Part shown: piece by piece, positions 42,339-51,245 of the stretch
How the letters are laid out: each line of letters opens with the position of its first letter
How positions within the stretch are numbered: the stretch's first letter is position 1
Program-made: the position numbers and the translations under genes
The notes under the pieces: model-generated
What the model was told of the DNA's origin: nothing
Databases searched by the model: none
The model's input: only the letters and a program-made list of their open reading frames with translations
Assembly: GCF_047250385.1 (NCBI RefSeq)
Contig: NZ_JBLBVM010000056.1
Coordinates: forward strand, 513,348-577,347
Reading direction: 5' to 3'
DNA: 64,000 nucleotides
From: Glaciecola sp047250385
GTDB lineage: Bacteria > Pseudomonadota > Gammaproteobacteria > Enterobacterales > Alteromonadaceae

Positions 42339-42393
42339 GAGTTTAGTATTAGTTTACGAATTTTTACACTTTGCTGTAAGTAGTACTAAACTC
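42339..42393. promoter_or_regulatory. Candidate operator pair between frmA and the LysR gene
   Basis: GAGTTTAGTA (42339-42348) and TACTAAACTC (42384-42393) form a 10-bp perfect inverted repeat, 35 bp apart, within the 211-bp divergent region. Paired sites of this kind suit a LysR tetramer that represses or activates both directions. Assignment is by position only. Confidence 0.45.
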
Positions 42394-42488
42394 GCTGCTT
42401 TTTTACACTATGATTTCAATTATAGTTATTTCTCATAAATTGATAATATGCTATTTTGTCAAATCTCTTTTACACAATGGTAACAATA

Positions 42489-43361
42489 ATGCAGTGGGAT
42501 GGAATAAGCGAGTTTGTTTTTGTTGCTGAAAATGAGAGCTTTACGCTAGCCTCAAAGAAAATGGCGATTTCGACTGCCCAGGTAAGTCGCCAGATCAGCG
42601 CATTAGAAAAGCGACTCAATACAAAATTGTTTTACAGGACCACCCGCAAAGTGTCTTTAACCGAAGAAGGTCGTGTATTTTATCAGCATTGCAGAGGGGT
42701 GCTAGATGGCTTAGATGCCGCAGAGCGCGCCATTACAAATTTACAATCGAAGCCACAAGGTAAAATAAAACTCACTGCACCGGTAACTTATGGTGAACAA
42801 CAAATCCTACCCTTAGTGAATAGTTTTATGCAGCAATACGGTGATATTGAAGTGAATGCATTTTTAAGCAATCAAACATTGGATTTGATTGAGGATGGTT
42901 ATGATTTAGCGATCCGCCTTGGCAAACTGCGTGATTCATCGATGATGGCAAAAAAACTAGGGACTAGAACCAATTATGTTTGTGCATCGCCCGCATACTT
43001 GAAAGTGCATGGTATTCCCCATTCTTTGTCGGAGTTAAATAAACACAGTTGTTTACTCGGCACTTTAGATTACTGGCACTTTCGCGGTGAAGGCAAAGAA
43101 ACCAACATTCGAGTAACAGGAAAACTGCGCTATAACAGTGGCCTAGGCTTGGTAGATGCAGCCCTAAAAGGACTCGGTATTGTGCAACTGCCCGATTATT
43201 ATGTGCAAGAGCATATTGAAAGTGGCGCATTGATTACTTTATTGGATAACTACCGAGAGCCCGATGAGGGAATTTGGGCCGTTTATCCGCATAATAGGCA
43301 TTTGTCGCCGAAGGTTAGGTTGTTGGTGGATTATTTGGTTGAGGGTTTGGGGGGTAGCTAG
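42489..43361 (+). CDS. LysR-family regulator, probably of the formaldehyde genes
   Basis: A 290-residue LysR protein. HTH: ISEFVFVAENESFTLASKKMAISTAQVSRQISALEKRL, then FYRTTRKVSLTEEG. Effector domain: QQILPLVNSFMQQYGDIEVNAF and GLGIVQLPDYYVQEHI. The AUG at 42489 (MQWDGISEF) aligns with relatives that begin MxWEGISEF; in-frame TTG 42456 and ATG 42477 are possible earlier starts. Divergent orientation to frmA-fghA makes it the likely regulator of that operon. Confidence 0.87.
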   Translation: MQWDGISEFVFVAENESFTLASKKMAISTAQVSRQISALEKRLNTKLFYRTTRKVSLTEEGRVFYQHCRGVLDGLDAAERAITNLQSKPQGKIKLTAPVTYGEQQILPLVNSFMQQYGDIEVNAFLSNQTLDLIEDGYDLAIRLGKLRDSSMMAKKLGTRTNYVCASPAYLKVHGIPHSLSELNKHSCLLGTLDYWHFRGEGKETNIRVTGKLRYNSGLGLVDAALKGLGIVQLPDYYVQEHIESGALITLLDNYREPDEGIWAVYPHNRHLSPKVRLLVDYLVEGLGGS

Positions 43362-43411
43362 CTTCTTATGTTTTAGATGGTTTAGTTTATAGAACTTTTT
43401 CTTGTTCATAA

Positions 43412-43441
43412 AAAAACATCAACAAAATTGTTGATGTTTTT
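43412..43441. terminator. Bidirectional terminator between the LysR and PEP-CTERM genes
   Basis: AAAAACATCAACAA (43412-43425) and TTGTTGATGTTTTT (43428-43441) form a perfect stem flanked by A and T runs. It lies between two convergent genes and can serve both. Confidence 0.85.
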
Positions 43442-43460
43442 CAATGTAATTATGTAGTTC

Positions 43461-44354
43461 TTATTTTGTGAGCTTCTTACGGCTGAAAACGAGCCCGATC
43501 AAACACAGTCCTAGCAATGCAAGAGCTTGAGGTTCCGGTATATCGGCCACTGAGTATTCAACATAAACAAGGCCATTGGCACCGTTACCGCCCGCAACTC
43601 GCGCCCCAGAAACTTGACCGTTATATCCTCCAGCACCGCCACCTGCGCCATAGCCCGCTCCACCTTTACCACTCCATGATTGAGCACCATCTCCAGCATT
43701 CGGTCCTGTACCATTAACTAAAATACCGCCAGCGCCACCGCCGCCAGCATGTGTACCAGTTCCACCAGCACCACCAGCGCCAGCTGACAAAATGTTATCT
43801 AAAAACCTTGCTAATGTTGCTGAGTAATCACCTGTTCCAAAACCAATAGGCATTGAATTACCAGATACGCAAGATTGGCCATTGCTGCCCAAAGAGCCAC
43901 CAGCGCCACCTTGAGAACCTGCATTACATGCAGCACCACCACCGGAGCTACCATTGTGTCCGCCTCGGTTTATTCCGCTAACTACGCCACCACCATTAGC
44001 CACCAATAAACCACCGAAAGAAGAGGCCGTTCCAGCCGTTAAGCCAATAATACTATTTCCATTTGGGTCAGTTTGAGCGCCAGACCCACCGGTGCCAACG
44101 ACAACGGCATACATATCTCCTGGGTTAACTAAAAAATTTCCAGAAGCAATATAACCAGCTCCACCTCCACCTTGGTGGCCGTTAGCACCGCCTCCGCCGC
44201 CACCAATTGCGAGTATATTTAATGTAGTTACCGTTGATGGCACTGTGAAGGTTTGATCTGCTGTTATGACAAAACTAATTATACCTGCATACGCAGATGA
44301 CGCTGTAAACGCCATCGAAAATGCTACCACTTTGAGGCAGTTAGTAATTTTCAT
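43461..44354 (-). CDS. Glycine-rich PEP-CTERM exported protein
   Basis: A 297-residue secreted protein. Signal peptide MKITNCLKVVAFSMAFTASS with likely cleavage after AYA. A small beta segment (VITADQTFTVPSTVTTLNILAIG) leads into long Gly-rich runs (~50-265) resembling the Gly_rich family (PF12810-type). The C-terminus is a PEP-CTERM signal: IPEPQALALLGLCLIGLVF then SRKK, the mark for exosortase processing. ATG 44354 has GAGAGGACCT before it. Such proteins go to the cell surface or biofilm matrix. No exosortase gene is in the window. Upstream 44355-44692 is AT-rich with no gene seen. Confidence 0.85.
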   Translation of the reverse strand: MKITNCLKVVAFSMAFTASSAYAGIISFVITADQTFTVPSTVTTLNILAIGGGGGGANGHQGGGGAGYIASGNFLVNPGDMYAVVVGTGGSGAQTDPNGNSIIGLTAGTASSFGGLLVANGGGVVSGINRGGHNGSSGGGAACNAGSQGGAGGSLGSNGQSCVSGNSMPIGFGTGDYSATLARFLDNILSAGAGGAGGTGTHAGGGGAGGILVNGTGPNAGDGAQSWSGKGGAGYGAGGGAGGYNGQVSGARVAGGNGANGLVYVEYSVADIPEPQALALLGLCLIGLVFSRKKLTK

Positions 44355-44692
44355 AGGTCCTCTCATTTGTTTGTTGTTTTGAGTTTGTGATCATTGTCAC
44401 CAACCCACTGATTATTAATTAGGTTTATTTTATCCATTAATACCTGTAAGCAAGACAGCAAGAACCTAGCCAAAAATTAATTAGTTATTATTTTCAGATA
44501 TTTAAAAAAAATATACGTACTTTAATATAGATTGTGTAAAAAAACCTGACAATGATTCTGGGCTTGCAGCGTTTCTCATCCTGCGTTTTTGTAAAGGCAC
44601 ATTTGTAAGCAATTGATATAGAAACGGCTCGTTCATTTAGGCTCTAAAGCTGTGTTTTTTTTATAGCAGAGTGAGTTTTTAAGTTAGGATAC

Positions 44693-44718
44693 AAAAAAGC
44701 CCCGAATATACGGGGCTT
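44693..44718 (-). terminator. Intrinsic terminator after tRNA-Ser
   Basis: On the minus strand AAGCCCCG-TATATT-CGGGGCTT followed by TTTT forms an 8-bp GC-rich hairpin 12 bases after the tRNA's CCA end. Confidence 0.88.
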
Positions 44719-44729
44719 CAGTGATTATC

Positions 44730-44819
44730 TGGCGGAGAGAGAGGGATTCGAACCCTCGTTAGGTTTAACCCTAAACACACTTTCCAGGCGTGCGCCTTCA
44801 GCCACTCAGCCACCTCTCC
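44730..44819 (-). tRNA. tRNA-Ser (GGA anticodon)
   Basis: Read leftward, 90 nt begin GGAGAGGTGGCTGAGTGGC and end in a TTCGAATC T-loop, a 7-bp acceptor stem and an encoded CCA. The anticodon loop CTGGAAA gives GGA. The long variable arm (GTTTAGGGTTAAACC region) is the class II form expected for serine. A strong terminator follows. Confidence 0.95.
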
Positions 44820-44867
44820 AATGGGCGCGTATAGTAAGTAAAAGCTTGGCAGCTTTCAAGTACTGAT

Positions 44868-45926
44868 TTACGCATTTCCTTTCAATTGCATATTTAACTC
44901 GGCAGCAAAGCCAAGCATTCTATCTAAGGGTACTAAAGCGCGTTGGCGCAATGATTCATCAACGAAAATTTCTTTTCCTTCATGATTCAGTAATGCGTCT
45001 CTCATCGCTTCTAAGCCGTTCATTGCCATCCATGGGCAAAGAGCGCAACTTCTGCATGTTGCTCCGTTACCGGCTGTCGGAGCTTCGATAAACTCCTTGT
45101 TCGGTGACAACTGCTGCATCTTGTAAAAAATGCCTTTATCAGTAGCAACAATAAACTTCTGATTAGGAAGGTCTTGCGATGCTTTTATCAATTGAGAAGT
45201 AGAACCAACCGCATCTGCTATTTCAACCACACTAGCTGGCGATTCAGGGTGCACAAGTACTGCTGCATCTGGGTGCAAATGCTTCGCTTTTAGTAAAGCT
45301 TGGGCAGAAAACTCATCATGCACAATACACTCACCATTCCACATCAGCATTTCTGCACCGGTTTGTTTTTGAATATAGGCGCCTAAATGACGATCAGGGC
45401 CCCAAATTATCTTTTTACCTTGGCTGTCGAGGTGCTCGACAATCTCTAGTGCAATGCTTGAAGTCACTACCCAATCTGCCCTCGCCTTTACTGCTGCTGA
45501 GGTATTGGCGTAAACCACCACTGTATGGTCTGGATGTGCATCACAAAAAGCAGAAAACTCTTTCTCTGGACAGCCTAAGTCTAATGAGCAATTTGCTTCC
45601 AGGGTTGGCATGATCACAGTCTTTTCTGGGCTTAGAATTTTTGCAGTTTCACCCATGAATTTAACGCCAGCAACCAACAAGGTTTTTTGTTCTGCGTCAC
45701 GACCGAAACGTGCCATTTCAAGTGAATCGGAAATGCAGCCACCGGTTTCTTCCGCTAAGGCTTGGATAACAGGATCGGTATAGTAATGCGCAACTAACAC
45801 GGCATTCTTTTGCTGAAGAAGTATTTTGATTTCTGATTTCAATTGCTCAGCATAATCCGAAGTGATCGGAATAGGTTTTGCTGGGAATGGATAAGAAATA
45901 CGTTCTGCTTGTACTGCGTTGGTCAT
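44868..45926 (-). CDS. nadA: Quinolinate synthase
   Basis: Condenses iminoaspartate with dihydroxyacetone phosphate to quinolinate in NAD biosynthesis; oxygen-sensitive [4Fe-4S] enzyme. The protein carries NAVLVAHYYTDPVIQALAEETGG, ISDSLEMARFG, and the cluster cysteines in EANCSLDLGC, WNGECIVH and CRSCALCPW. ATG 45926 (MTNAVQAERISYPFP) gives the normal distance to the YPFP element; a frame to 45980 adds 18 atypical residues. Following tRNA-Lys and the tol-pal genes, as in E. coli. Confidence 0.92.
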   Translation of the reverse strand: MTNAVQAERISYPFPAKPIPITSDYAEQLKSEIKILLQQKNAVLVAHYYTDPVIQALAEETGGCISDSLEMARFGRDAEQKTLLVAGVKFMGETAKILSPEKTVIMPTLEANCSLDLGCPEKEFSAFCDAHPDHTVVVYANTSAAVKARADWVVTSSIALEIVEHLDSQGKKIIWGPDRHLGAYIQKQTGAEMLMWNGECIVHDEFSAQALLKAKHLHPDAAVLVHPESPASVVEIADAVGSTSQLIKASQDLPNQKFIVATDKGIFYKMQQLSPNKEFIEAPTAGNGATCRSCALCPWMAMNGLEAMRDALLNHEGKEIFVDESLRQRALVPLDRMLGFAAELNMQLKGNA

Positions 45927-46082
45927 ATGCGATGTAAGTAATTTGTTGTCGTTTGCGTAGTATAACGCAGTGCAATACAAAGGTCACAAGTTGCAGCAAT
46001 AAATTTTATAAGACAGGCTTGGGTTTTAGTGCGAAATTATGTTTTTTGAAATTTGGATGTAACTGAAGATAACAGAAAGAAG

Positions 46083-46158
46083 TGGTGGGTCGTGCTGGAT
46101 TCGAACCAGCGACCAATTGATTAAAAGTCAACTGCTCTACCAGCTGAGCTAACGACCC
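46083..46158 (-). tRNA. tRNA-Lys (UUU anticodon)
   Basis: Read leftward, 76 nt begin GGGTCGTTAGCTCAGCTGG and end in an encoded CCA. The acceptor GGGTCGT pairs with ACGACCC, the anticodon loop is CTTTTAA with anticodon TTT, and the T-loop is TTCGAAT. Its place between cpoB and nadA is the same as the lysT/valT tRNA cluster position of E. coli. Confidence 0.96.
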
Positions 46159-46302
46159 CAATTGCGTTTCTTGCGTTGCGTATCTACCTCAACGGCGGCA
46201 TATAATACTGAAATCGAAACGCGGTGCAACCTTTAAATGCAATTTATTTAATTTAATTAAAAAACTGCATGTAAAGTGAGCAAAAAGCCCATAGTTTAAA
46301 AA

Positions 46303-47133
46303 CTACAAGCTTTTTAATTGCTCATTTGCCAAACGACTTGGTGTTGAATCAGGATATTCAGCAACAACCTGTTCAAACAATCGTTTCGCTTTTGCCTTAT
46401 TACTGACCGATTTTTCGACCATGCCAAGCTTCAAAATTGCATCTGCACGTTTCGGTGATTCAGCAAAATTATTCACTACGCTTTCAAATTGCTTTCTTGC
46501 GCCATCCCAATCTTGTTTATTAAACAAGAGTTGACCTAACCAATAATGTGCATTGTCGGTGTAACTCGAACTTGGGAAATTGCTTAAAAAAGTTTGAAAA
46601 GCCGGAATAGCTTCGTCGTAATTGCGATCTTTGAGGATCAAGTTTACTGCTGACTGATAAGCCTGCTCTTCAGACTGACCCGCTGGCACTGTCGCTTGAG
46701 TATTTGTTGCAACGACACCGACGGAGTTACCTACCGACGCTGTTTGTTGTGACAAGTTAGAAAAACGATTCTCTAGTTCAAGATACAATTCACGTTGGCG
46801 CTCTAAGATCTGCTCTAATTGGTGGTTATGCAGTTCAATTGAACCTCTTAACTCATCAACGTCAGACTGCAGAGTATCAAGTTGCTGTTGCACACGTTGC
46901 TGCGCTTCTACACGACTCTTGTCTTTACGCTCCAAAATAAGCAAGCGTGACTCGACATCCGATGGCGTTGCAATAAGCGGTGGCGTTGTATTTTGAGCTG
47001 TAACCGTTTGCGTGCTAGCTGTTTGTGTCTGATTAGCTTGTTTTGGGTCGTTTAAATCGACAACAGGCGCTTGAGCAAAAGCCCAAGCGCCTGTAAAACT
47101 AATTAGACCAACTGTAATAATTGGTTTTATCAT
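46303..47133 (-). CDS. cpoB: Cell division coordinator CpoB (YbgF)
   Basis: Periplasmic partner of TolA that links outer-membrane constriction with septal peptidoglycan synthesis by PBP1B. A 276-residue protein with a signal peptide ending WAFAQA, a coiled coil at ~60-120 (RVQQQLDTLQSDVDELRGSI), and a C-terminal TPR domain (~155-276: YQSAVNLILKDRNYDEAIPAF, HYWLGQLLFNKQDWDGARKQF). Last gene of the tol-pal operon, 5 bp after pal. Confidence 0.92.
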   Translation of the reverse strand: MIKPIITVGLISFTGAWAFAQAPVVDLNDPKQANQTQTASTQTVTAQNTTPPLIATPSDVESRLLILERKDKSRVEAQQRVQQQLDTLQSDVDELRGSIELHNHQLEQILERQRELYLELENRFSNLSQQTASVGNSVGVVATNTQATVPAGQSEEQAYQSAVNLILKDRNYDEAIPAFQTFLSNFPSSSYTDNAHYWLGQLLFNKQDWDGARKQFESVVNNFAESPKRADAILKLGMVEKSVSNKAKAKRLFEQVVAEYPDSTPSRLANEQLKSL

Positions 47134-47138
47134 AGTGC

Positions 47139-47714
47139 TTACTGATAAACCACAACACCACGACGGTTTTGAGCAAATGCGTACTCAGATCCGCCTTGAA
47201 CTGCTGGTTTTTCTTCACCGTAAGAAACTACTGATACTTGTGACGAGCTAACGCCAGCGTTCATTAGGTAAGTTTCTACAGATTTAGCACGACGCTCACC
47301 CAAAGCAATGTTGTATTCTGGCGTACCACGGTTATCCGTGTGACCTTCGATTACAATTGACTGACCAGGGTTTTTCACTAGGAATGCAGCGTGCATATCT
47401 AATACTGAGTGGAAGTCAGATTTAATTGAAGCTCTGTCGAAGTCAAAATATACGACGTTTTGATTCATCAACTTCGATTTTTCTTCTTCTTTAAGATCTT
47501 GAAGTCTCTTCATTTCTGCTGCTTTAGCAAGCTCAACGCGTTTTGCTTCAGCTTCTGCTGCTGCTTTTGCGTCTGCAGCTTGTTGTGCTGCAACTTCAGC
47601 TGCACGATTCGCTTCTGCTTCTATTTCAGCTTCTGTTGGACCAGATTTACATGCCGCAAGTGTAACTAAAGGCAGAACAATCATTAGTGTTTTAAGTGTG
47701 TTTTTGTTGAACAT
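47139..47714 (-). CDS. pal: Peptidoglycan-associated lipoprotein Pal
   Basis: Outer-membrane lipoprotein binding peptidoglycan and TolB. Signal with lipobox LVTLAAC (Cys22), an Ala/Glu/Lys-rich helical linker (~28-78) unusually long for Pal, then the OmpA-like domain (NVVYFDFDRASIKSDF, IEGHTDNRGTPEYN, LGERRAKSVETYL, ending NRRGVVVYQ). 191 residues, compared with about 170 in E. coli, because of the linker. A 32-bp gap separates it from tolB. Confidence 0.94.
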   Translation of the reverse strand: MFNKNTLKTLMIVLPLVTLAACKSGPTEAEIEAEANRAAEVAAQQAADAKAAAEAEAKRVELAKAAEMKRLQDLKEEEKSKLMNQNVVYFDFDRASIKSDFHSVLDMHAAFLVKNPGQSIVIEGHTDNRGTPEYNIALGERRAKSVETYLMNAGVSSSQVSVVSYGEEKPAVQGGSEYAFAQNRRGVVVYQ

Positions 47715-47746
47715 ACAAGTTCCTTATTATATTTTAAAAATTCTAA

Positions 47747-49129
47747 CTACAGTAAAAACGGCGACCAACTAGGAGATTTAACCTCCCCATCAGCCACTGG
47801 TTCTTTAAACGAGAAGCGCCCATCGAGAGAAACCCATGCCAAAGCAGGTTTTCCATTCTCCAACACGCTGTATATTATCATACTTCCATTCGGGGAAATA
47901 CTAGGCGACTCGTCCAGATAAGTATTTGTCAGCACCAACATGTCACCGTTTGTTAAATCTTGTTTAGCTATATGATAATCGCCTCTTGTGCGATTTACGA
48001 TAACTAATTGCGAATTATCGGGCGTAACCGCTCCCCCTAAATTCATTTCACCTTCAAAAGTCATTCGCTTCTTACGGTTAGTTGCTAAATTTACTCGATA
48101 AATCTGCGGTTTACCACCCCGTTCAGACGTAAATATTAAGCTTTTTCCATCTGGTGTCCACGAGGGCTCTGTGTCGATAGAACGATTTCGTGTAATTCGC
48201 GTTAAATTTCGCGTTTGTAAATCCATCACATAAATTTCTGGGTTCCCGTCCTTAGACAGCACCATTGCTAGTCTTCGCCCATCTGGCGAGAAACTTGGCG
48301 AACCATTTATTCCCGGAAAATCAGTTAAACGAGTACGACTCGTCGTGTAAATATCCTGTAAATAAATTTGCGAGCGTTTATTCTCAAAACTCACATATGC
48401 CAGAGTGTTGCCATCTGGCGACCATGTTGGCGACATTAAAGGCTCTGGTGAAGACAACAAAGTCGTTGGATTAACATTATCGTAATCAGCAATCACCAAT
48501 CTAAATGGTTTTGGGTTCGTATCACGATCTAAGACTTTTACATACGCAATCCGCGTTAAAAAAGCACCTTTTTCACCCGTCAATTTTTCATACACAATAT
48601 CACTAATGATGTGCGCGTATTGCCTGAAGTCAGCACCATCAATTGTTTTAGTGCGTTTTTCAATAACATGATCACGAGTCATCACTAGTTGGCCATTCAC
48701 TAATGATTTTGCTTGGCCGCCTGTTGCTTGGGCACGTAAAACGTCAATTAGTTCAAATGTCACTTGATACTTATTTAAACCCGTTGTTTCAACACTACCT
48801 ACGACCAGCATGTCGATGCCTTTTTCTGCCCATGCTTTGTAGTCAATTTCACTGTCTGTGGTTGGGAATTGCGGCATCATTGACAGTTTTAAAGGATTAA
48901 ACTTACCACTGCGCTGTAAGTCTGATTTCACTACATCACTGACGTTTTCAGGCAAGGTTGAATTACCAATGTATTTAAAAGGTACTACACCAATTGGGCG
49001 CGCAGAATCAACGCCGCCGGTAATAATGATCTCGGTTGTCGCTGCATTTGCATGAGCACCGATAAAAAGTAAAGCCACAGCCGCGATACGAAGCTGTGTT
49101 CTTGCTAATTTGAGTATCCAAGTCGACAT
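47747..49129 (-). CDS. tolB: Tol-Pal system protein TolB
   Basis: Periplasmic beta-propeller that shuttles between Pal and TolA. A 460-residue protein: signal peptide (ending AHANA), an N-terminal domain (~38-190; GVVPFKYIG, FNPLKL), and a six-bladed propeller with repeats such as SPTWSPDGNTLAYVSF, GSPSFSPDGRRLAMV and TEPSWTPDGKSLIFTSERGG. An N-terminal stretch about 20 residues longer than usual precedes the signal core; an internal Met could be the real start, but none is better supported. Confidence 0.94.
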   Translation of the reverse strand: MSTWILKLARTQLRIAAVALLFIGAHANAATTEIIITGGVDSARPIGVVPFKYIGNSTLPENVSDVVKSDLQRSGKFNPLKLSMMPQFPTTDSEIDYKAWAEKGIDMLVVGSVETTGLNKYQVTFELIDVLRAQATGGQAKSLVNGQLVMTRDHVIEKRTKTIDGADFRQYAHIISDIVYEKLTGEKGAFLTRIAYVKVLDRDTNPKPFRLVIADYDNVNPTTLLSSPEPLMSPTWSPDGNTLAYVSFENKRSQIYLQDIYTTSRTRLTDFPGINGSPSFSPDGRRLAMVLSKDGNPEIYVMDLQTRNLTRITRNRSIDTEPSWTPDGKSLIFTSERGGKPQIYRVNLATNRKKRMTFEGEMNLGGAVTPDNSQLVIVNRTRGDYHIAKQDLTNGDMLVLTNTYLDESPSISPNGSMIIYSVLENGKPALAWVSLDGRFSFKEPVADGEVKSPSWSPFLL

Positions 49130-49244
49130 AAATTTAGATAGTCCCGTTGTCGTTAAAAGTGGTTAAAATTAATTGTTATTAGTTTGTCTATTATTTTAAA
49201 TCTTTGTCTTTTATTCATTCTCACATAGTCAATTTCATGCGAAG

Positions 49245-50093
49245 CTATTCATTTACCCATACTAAGGTGACATCTCTTAGTTTATCATTCACGTCCTTAT
49301 CCTTTGGCATAGGCAAGGTGCCAGCTCTTAGTGCCGCCGACCTAAGAGTCAAGCACAGTGAATCATCTCCTGTACCTACCGCATCTAATACCAAACCATT
49401 GGCAGCAATGCGCATTTGCAATCGACATGATTTACCCGCAACACTGCCTGTTTGAATAAGGTTTTGCTCAATACGCGCTCTTATCTTACTGATTGCAATT
49501 TCTAGTTCAGATAAGATTTGGCGTTGCCTACGTTCATTTCGTTCAGCTTGCTCGGCTTGCATTTGTTCTTGCATCGCTCGGTCTTGTGCTGCGCGTTCTT
49601 CAGCTAATTTTTCTTGGCGAATTTTTTCTAAACGTTCCTGTTCAGCTTTCTCTTTAGCTAAGCGTGCTTGCTCTTGCAATTCGCGCTCTCTACGCTCATT
49701 TTCTTCTTTTTTCTTTTTATCATCCGCTGCTTTTTTACGCTTTGCTTTTTCTGCGTCTTCACGCTCTTGTTTTTTACGCTGCAATTCTTTACGTTTATTG
49801 GCTGCATCTAGCTCACGCTTTCTTTTCGCTGCGGCTTCTGCTTGTTCTTTTTCACGCTTATTTTGCGCCAACACATTACTGTCGATAAACGTGGCTTCAA
49901 TAATGACCGGCGCTTGCGTATCTTTATTTCCTATCGCCAAATCCACCGGCTTGGCTGTGAATTTAAAGCTCACCAGCAATGACACTAGTATAAATAGATG
50001 CACAGCACCGGAAATCAAAAATGATTTTTGCTTTATTGTCAGCGGCTTTTTCACTTTCTTGTCGCTTGGCGAAGGTTTGTTTTCAGCACTCAT
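49245..50093 (-). CDS. tolA: Tol-Pal system protein TolA
   Basis: Inner-membrane protein spanning the periplasm. Layout: cytosolic N-terminus, one membrane helix at ~27-45 (SFLISGAVHLFILVSLLVSF), a charged Glu/Lys/Ala helical stalk at ~78-200, and a C-terminal domain with two Cys (KSCRLQMRIAANG, DSLCLTLRSAAL). At 282 residues the stalk is shorter than E. coli TolA (421). It begins 3 bp after tolR. A 115-bp gap to tolB follows. Confidence 0.92.
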   Translation of the reverse strand: MSAENKPSPSDKKVKKPLTIKQKSFLISGAVHLFILVSLLVSFKFTAKPVDLAIGNKDTQAPVIIEATFIDSNVLAQNKREKEQAEAAAKRKRELDAANKRKELQRKKQEREDAEKAKRKKAADDKKKKEENERRERELQEQARLAKEKAEQERLEKIRQEKLAEERAAQDRAMQEQMQAEQAERNERRQRQILSELEIAISKIRARIEQNLIQTGSVAGKSCRLQMRIAANGLVLDAVGTGDDSLCLTLRSAALRAGTLPMPKDKDVNDKLRDVTLVWVNE

Positions 50094-50096
50094 TAA

Positions 50097-50519
50097 CTAG
50101 ACTTTATTCGGATCTGTCATTAAGCCTACCGACGGCGCGCCAGCGCTTTGCAACAACACCATCAACTCAACTACTTTTTCATAGCTGACTTTGCCATCAC
50201 CATTCACCACAACAGGTATTGTCGGTGTTTGTGCCAACTTAGCCTGAACAAGCGTAGCAACATCAGCGCCTGTTAATTCGTCATCAGGGTTGTCGCCAAT
50301 GTTTAAAAAATACTGCCCTGCTGCGTTAATGGATACTATCAACATGTCATCTTCGTCTGTCTCAATCGTTTTAGCGTCTGCTTTAGGCAAATCAACTTTC
50401 ACACCTTGAGTAACAGCCGTTGCGGTTGCCATGAAAATCACCAATAACACGAGCATCACGTCGATATATGGCACAACGTTAATTTCTGATACGGGCTTTC
50501 TGCGTTTTCTAATAAACAT
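50097..50519 (-). CDS. tolR: Tol-Pal system protein TolR
   Basis: A 140-residue ExbD/TolR protein. One membrane helix at ~19-38 (VPYIDVMLVLLVIFMATATA) contains the conserved Asp that carries protons with TolQ; a periplasmic domain follows (VDLPKADAKTIETD, LVQAKLAQTPTIPVVVNGDG). It forms the energising motor of Tol-Pal with TolQ. 33 bp after tolQ. Confidence 0.95.
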   Translation of the reverse strand: MFIRKRRKPVSEINVVPYIDVMLVLLVIFMATATAVTQGVKVDLPKADAKTIETDEDDMLIVSINAAGQYFLNIGDNPDDELTGADVATLVQAKLAQTPTIPVVVNGDGKVSYEKVVELMVLLQSAGAPSVGLMTDPNKV

Positions 50520-50552
50520 GATTTTCGTCCTTATTCAGACAATAAGCTGAGC

Positions 50553-51245
50553 TTACTGAACCTGTTGATTCGAGGACGCCATATTCTGACGGTTTAAGAT
50601 AGCTGAAAACTCTTCCATAAAGTTACCGTAGGCATTCTCAAGCTTTTCAACGCGGTTGCTGAAACGGTTGTAAGCGACAACGGCTGGGATAGCAGCAAAT
50701 AAGCCTATCGCCGTTGCAATAAGTGCTTCTGCAATACCTGGAGCAACCATCGCCAATGTGGCTTGTTTTACTTGACCCAGCGCGATAAAGGAATTCATGA
50801 TCCCCCACACGGTTCCGAGTAAGCCTACATAGGGAGAAATTGAACCTACCGTAGCTAAGAATGGTAATCGGGCTTCAAGTTCATCAACTTCACGAGACAT
50901 CGTGACGCGCATAGCGCGATACGTGCCGTCCATAATTGCTTCACTTAAGGCTCCTGACGTTTTGCGCAGGCGCACATATTCTTTAAAGCCCGAGCAAAAA
51001 ATAAGCGGTAAGCCAGTCAGGTTAGAACGAGCGGATAGCTCTTGATAAAGTTTGTTTAAGTCGGCACCGGACCAAAACTTATCTTCAAAGGTTGTCATTT
51101 CCTTTGTTGCCGCTTTTAGGACAGCATTTCTTTGAAAAATGTATGCCCATGAAACGATCGATACGGTTATCAACAACAGCATTATAAATTGCACAACAAT
51201 ACTTGCTTCTAAAAACAAGTTAAGGATGGAGATTTCAGACGTCAC
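50553..51245 (-). CDS. tolQ: Tol-Pal system protein TolQ
   Basis: A 230-residue MotA/TolQ/ExbB-type proton channel with three membrane helices: near residues 12-32 (EASIVVQFIMLLLITVSIVS), ~135-155 (LATVGSISPYVGLLGTVWGI) and ~170-190 (VAPGIAEALIATAIGLFAAI). It couples proton flow to TolA movement during division. Its start overlaps the ybgC end by 11 bp, so they are cotranscribed. Confidence 0.95.
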   Translation of the reverse strand: MTSEISILNLFLEASIVVQFIMLLLITVSIVSWAYIFQRNAVLKAATKEMTTFEDKFWSGADLNKLYQELSARSNLTGLPLIFCSGFKEYVRLRKTSGALSEAIMDGTYRAMRVTMSREVDELEARLPFLATVGSISPYVGLLGTVWGIMNSFIALGQVKQATLAMVAPGIAEALIATAIGLFAAIPAVVAYNRFSNRVEKLENAYGNFMEEFSAILNRQNMASSNQQVQ

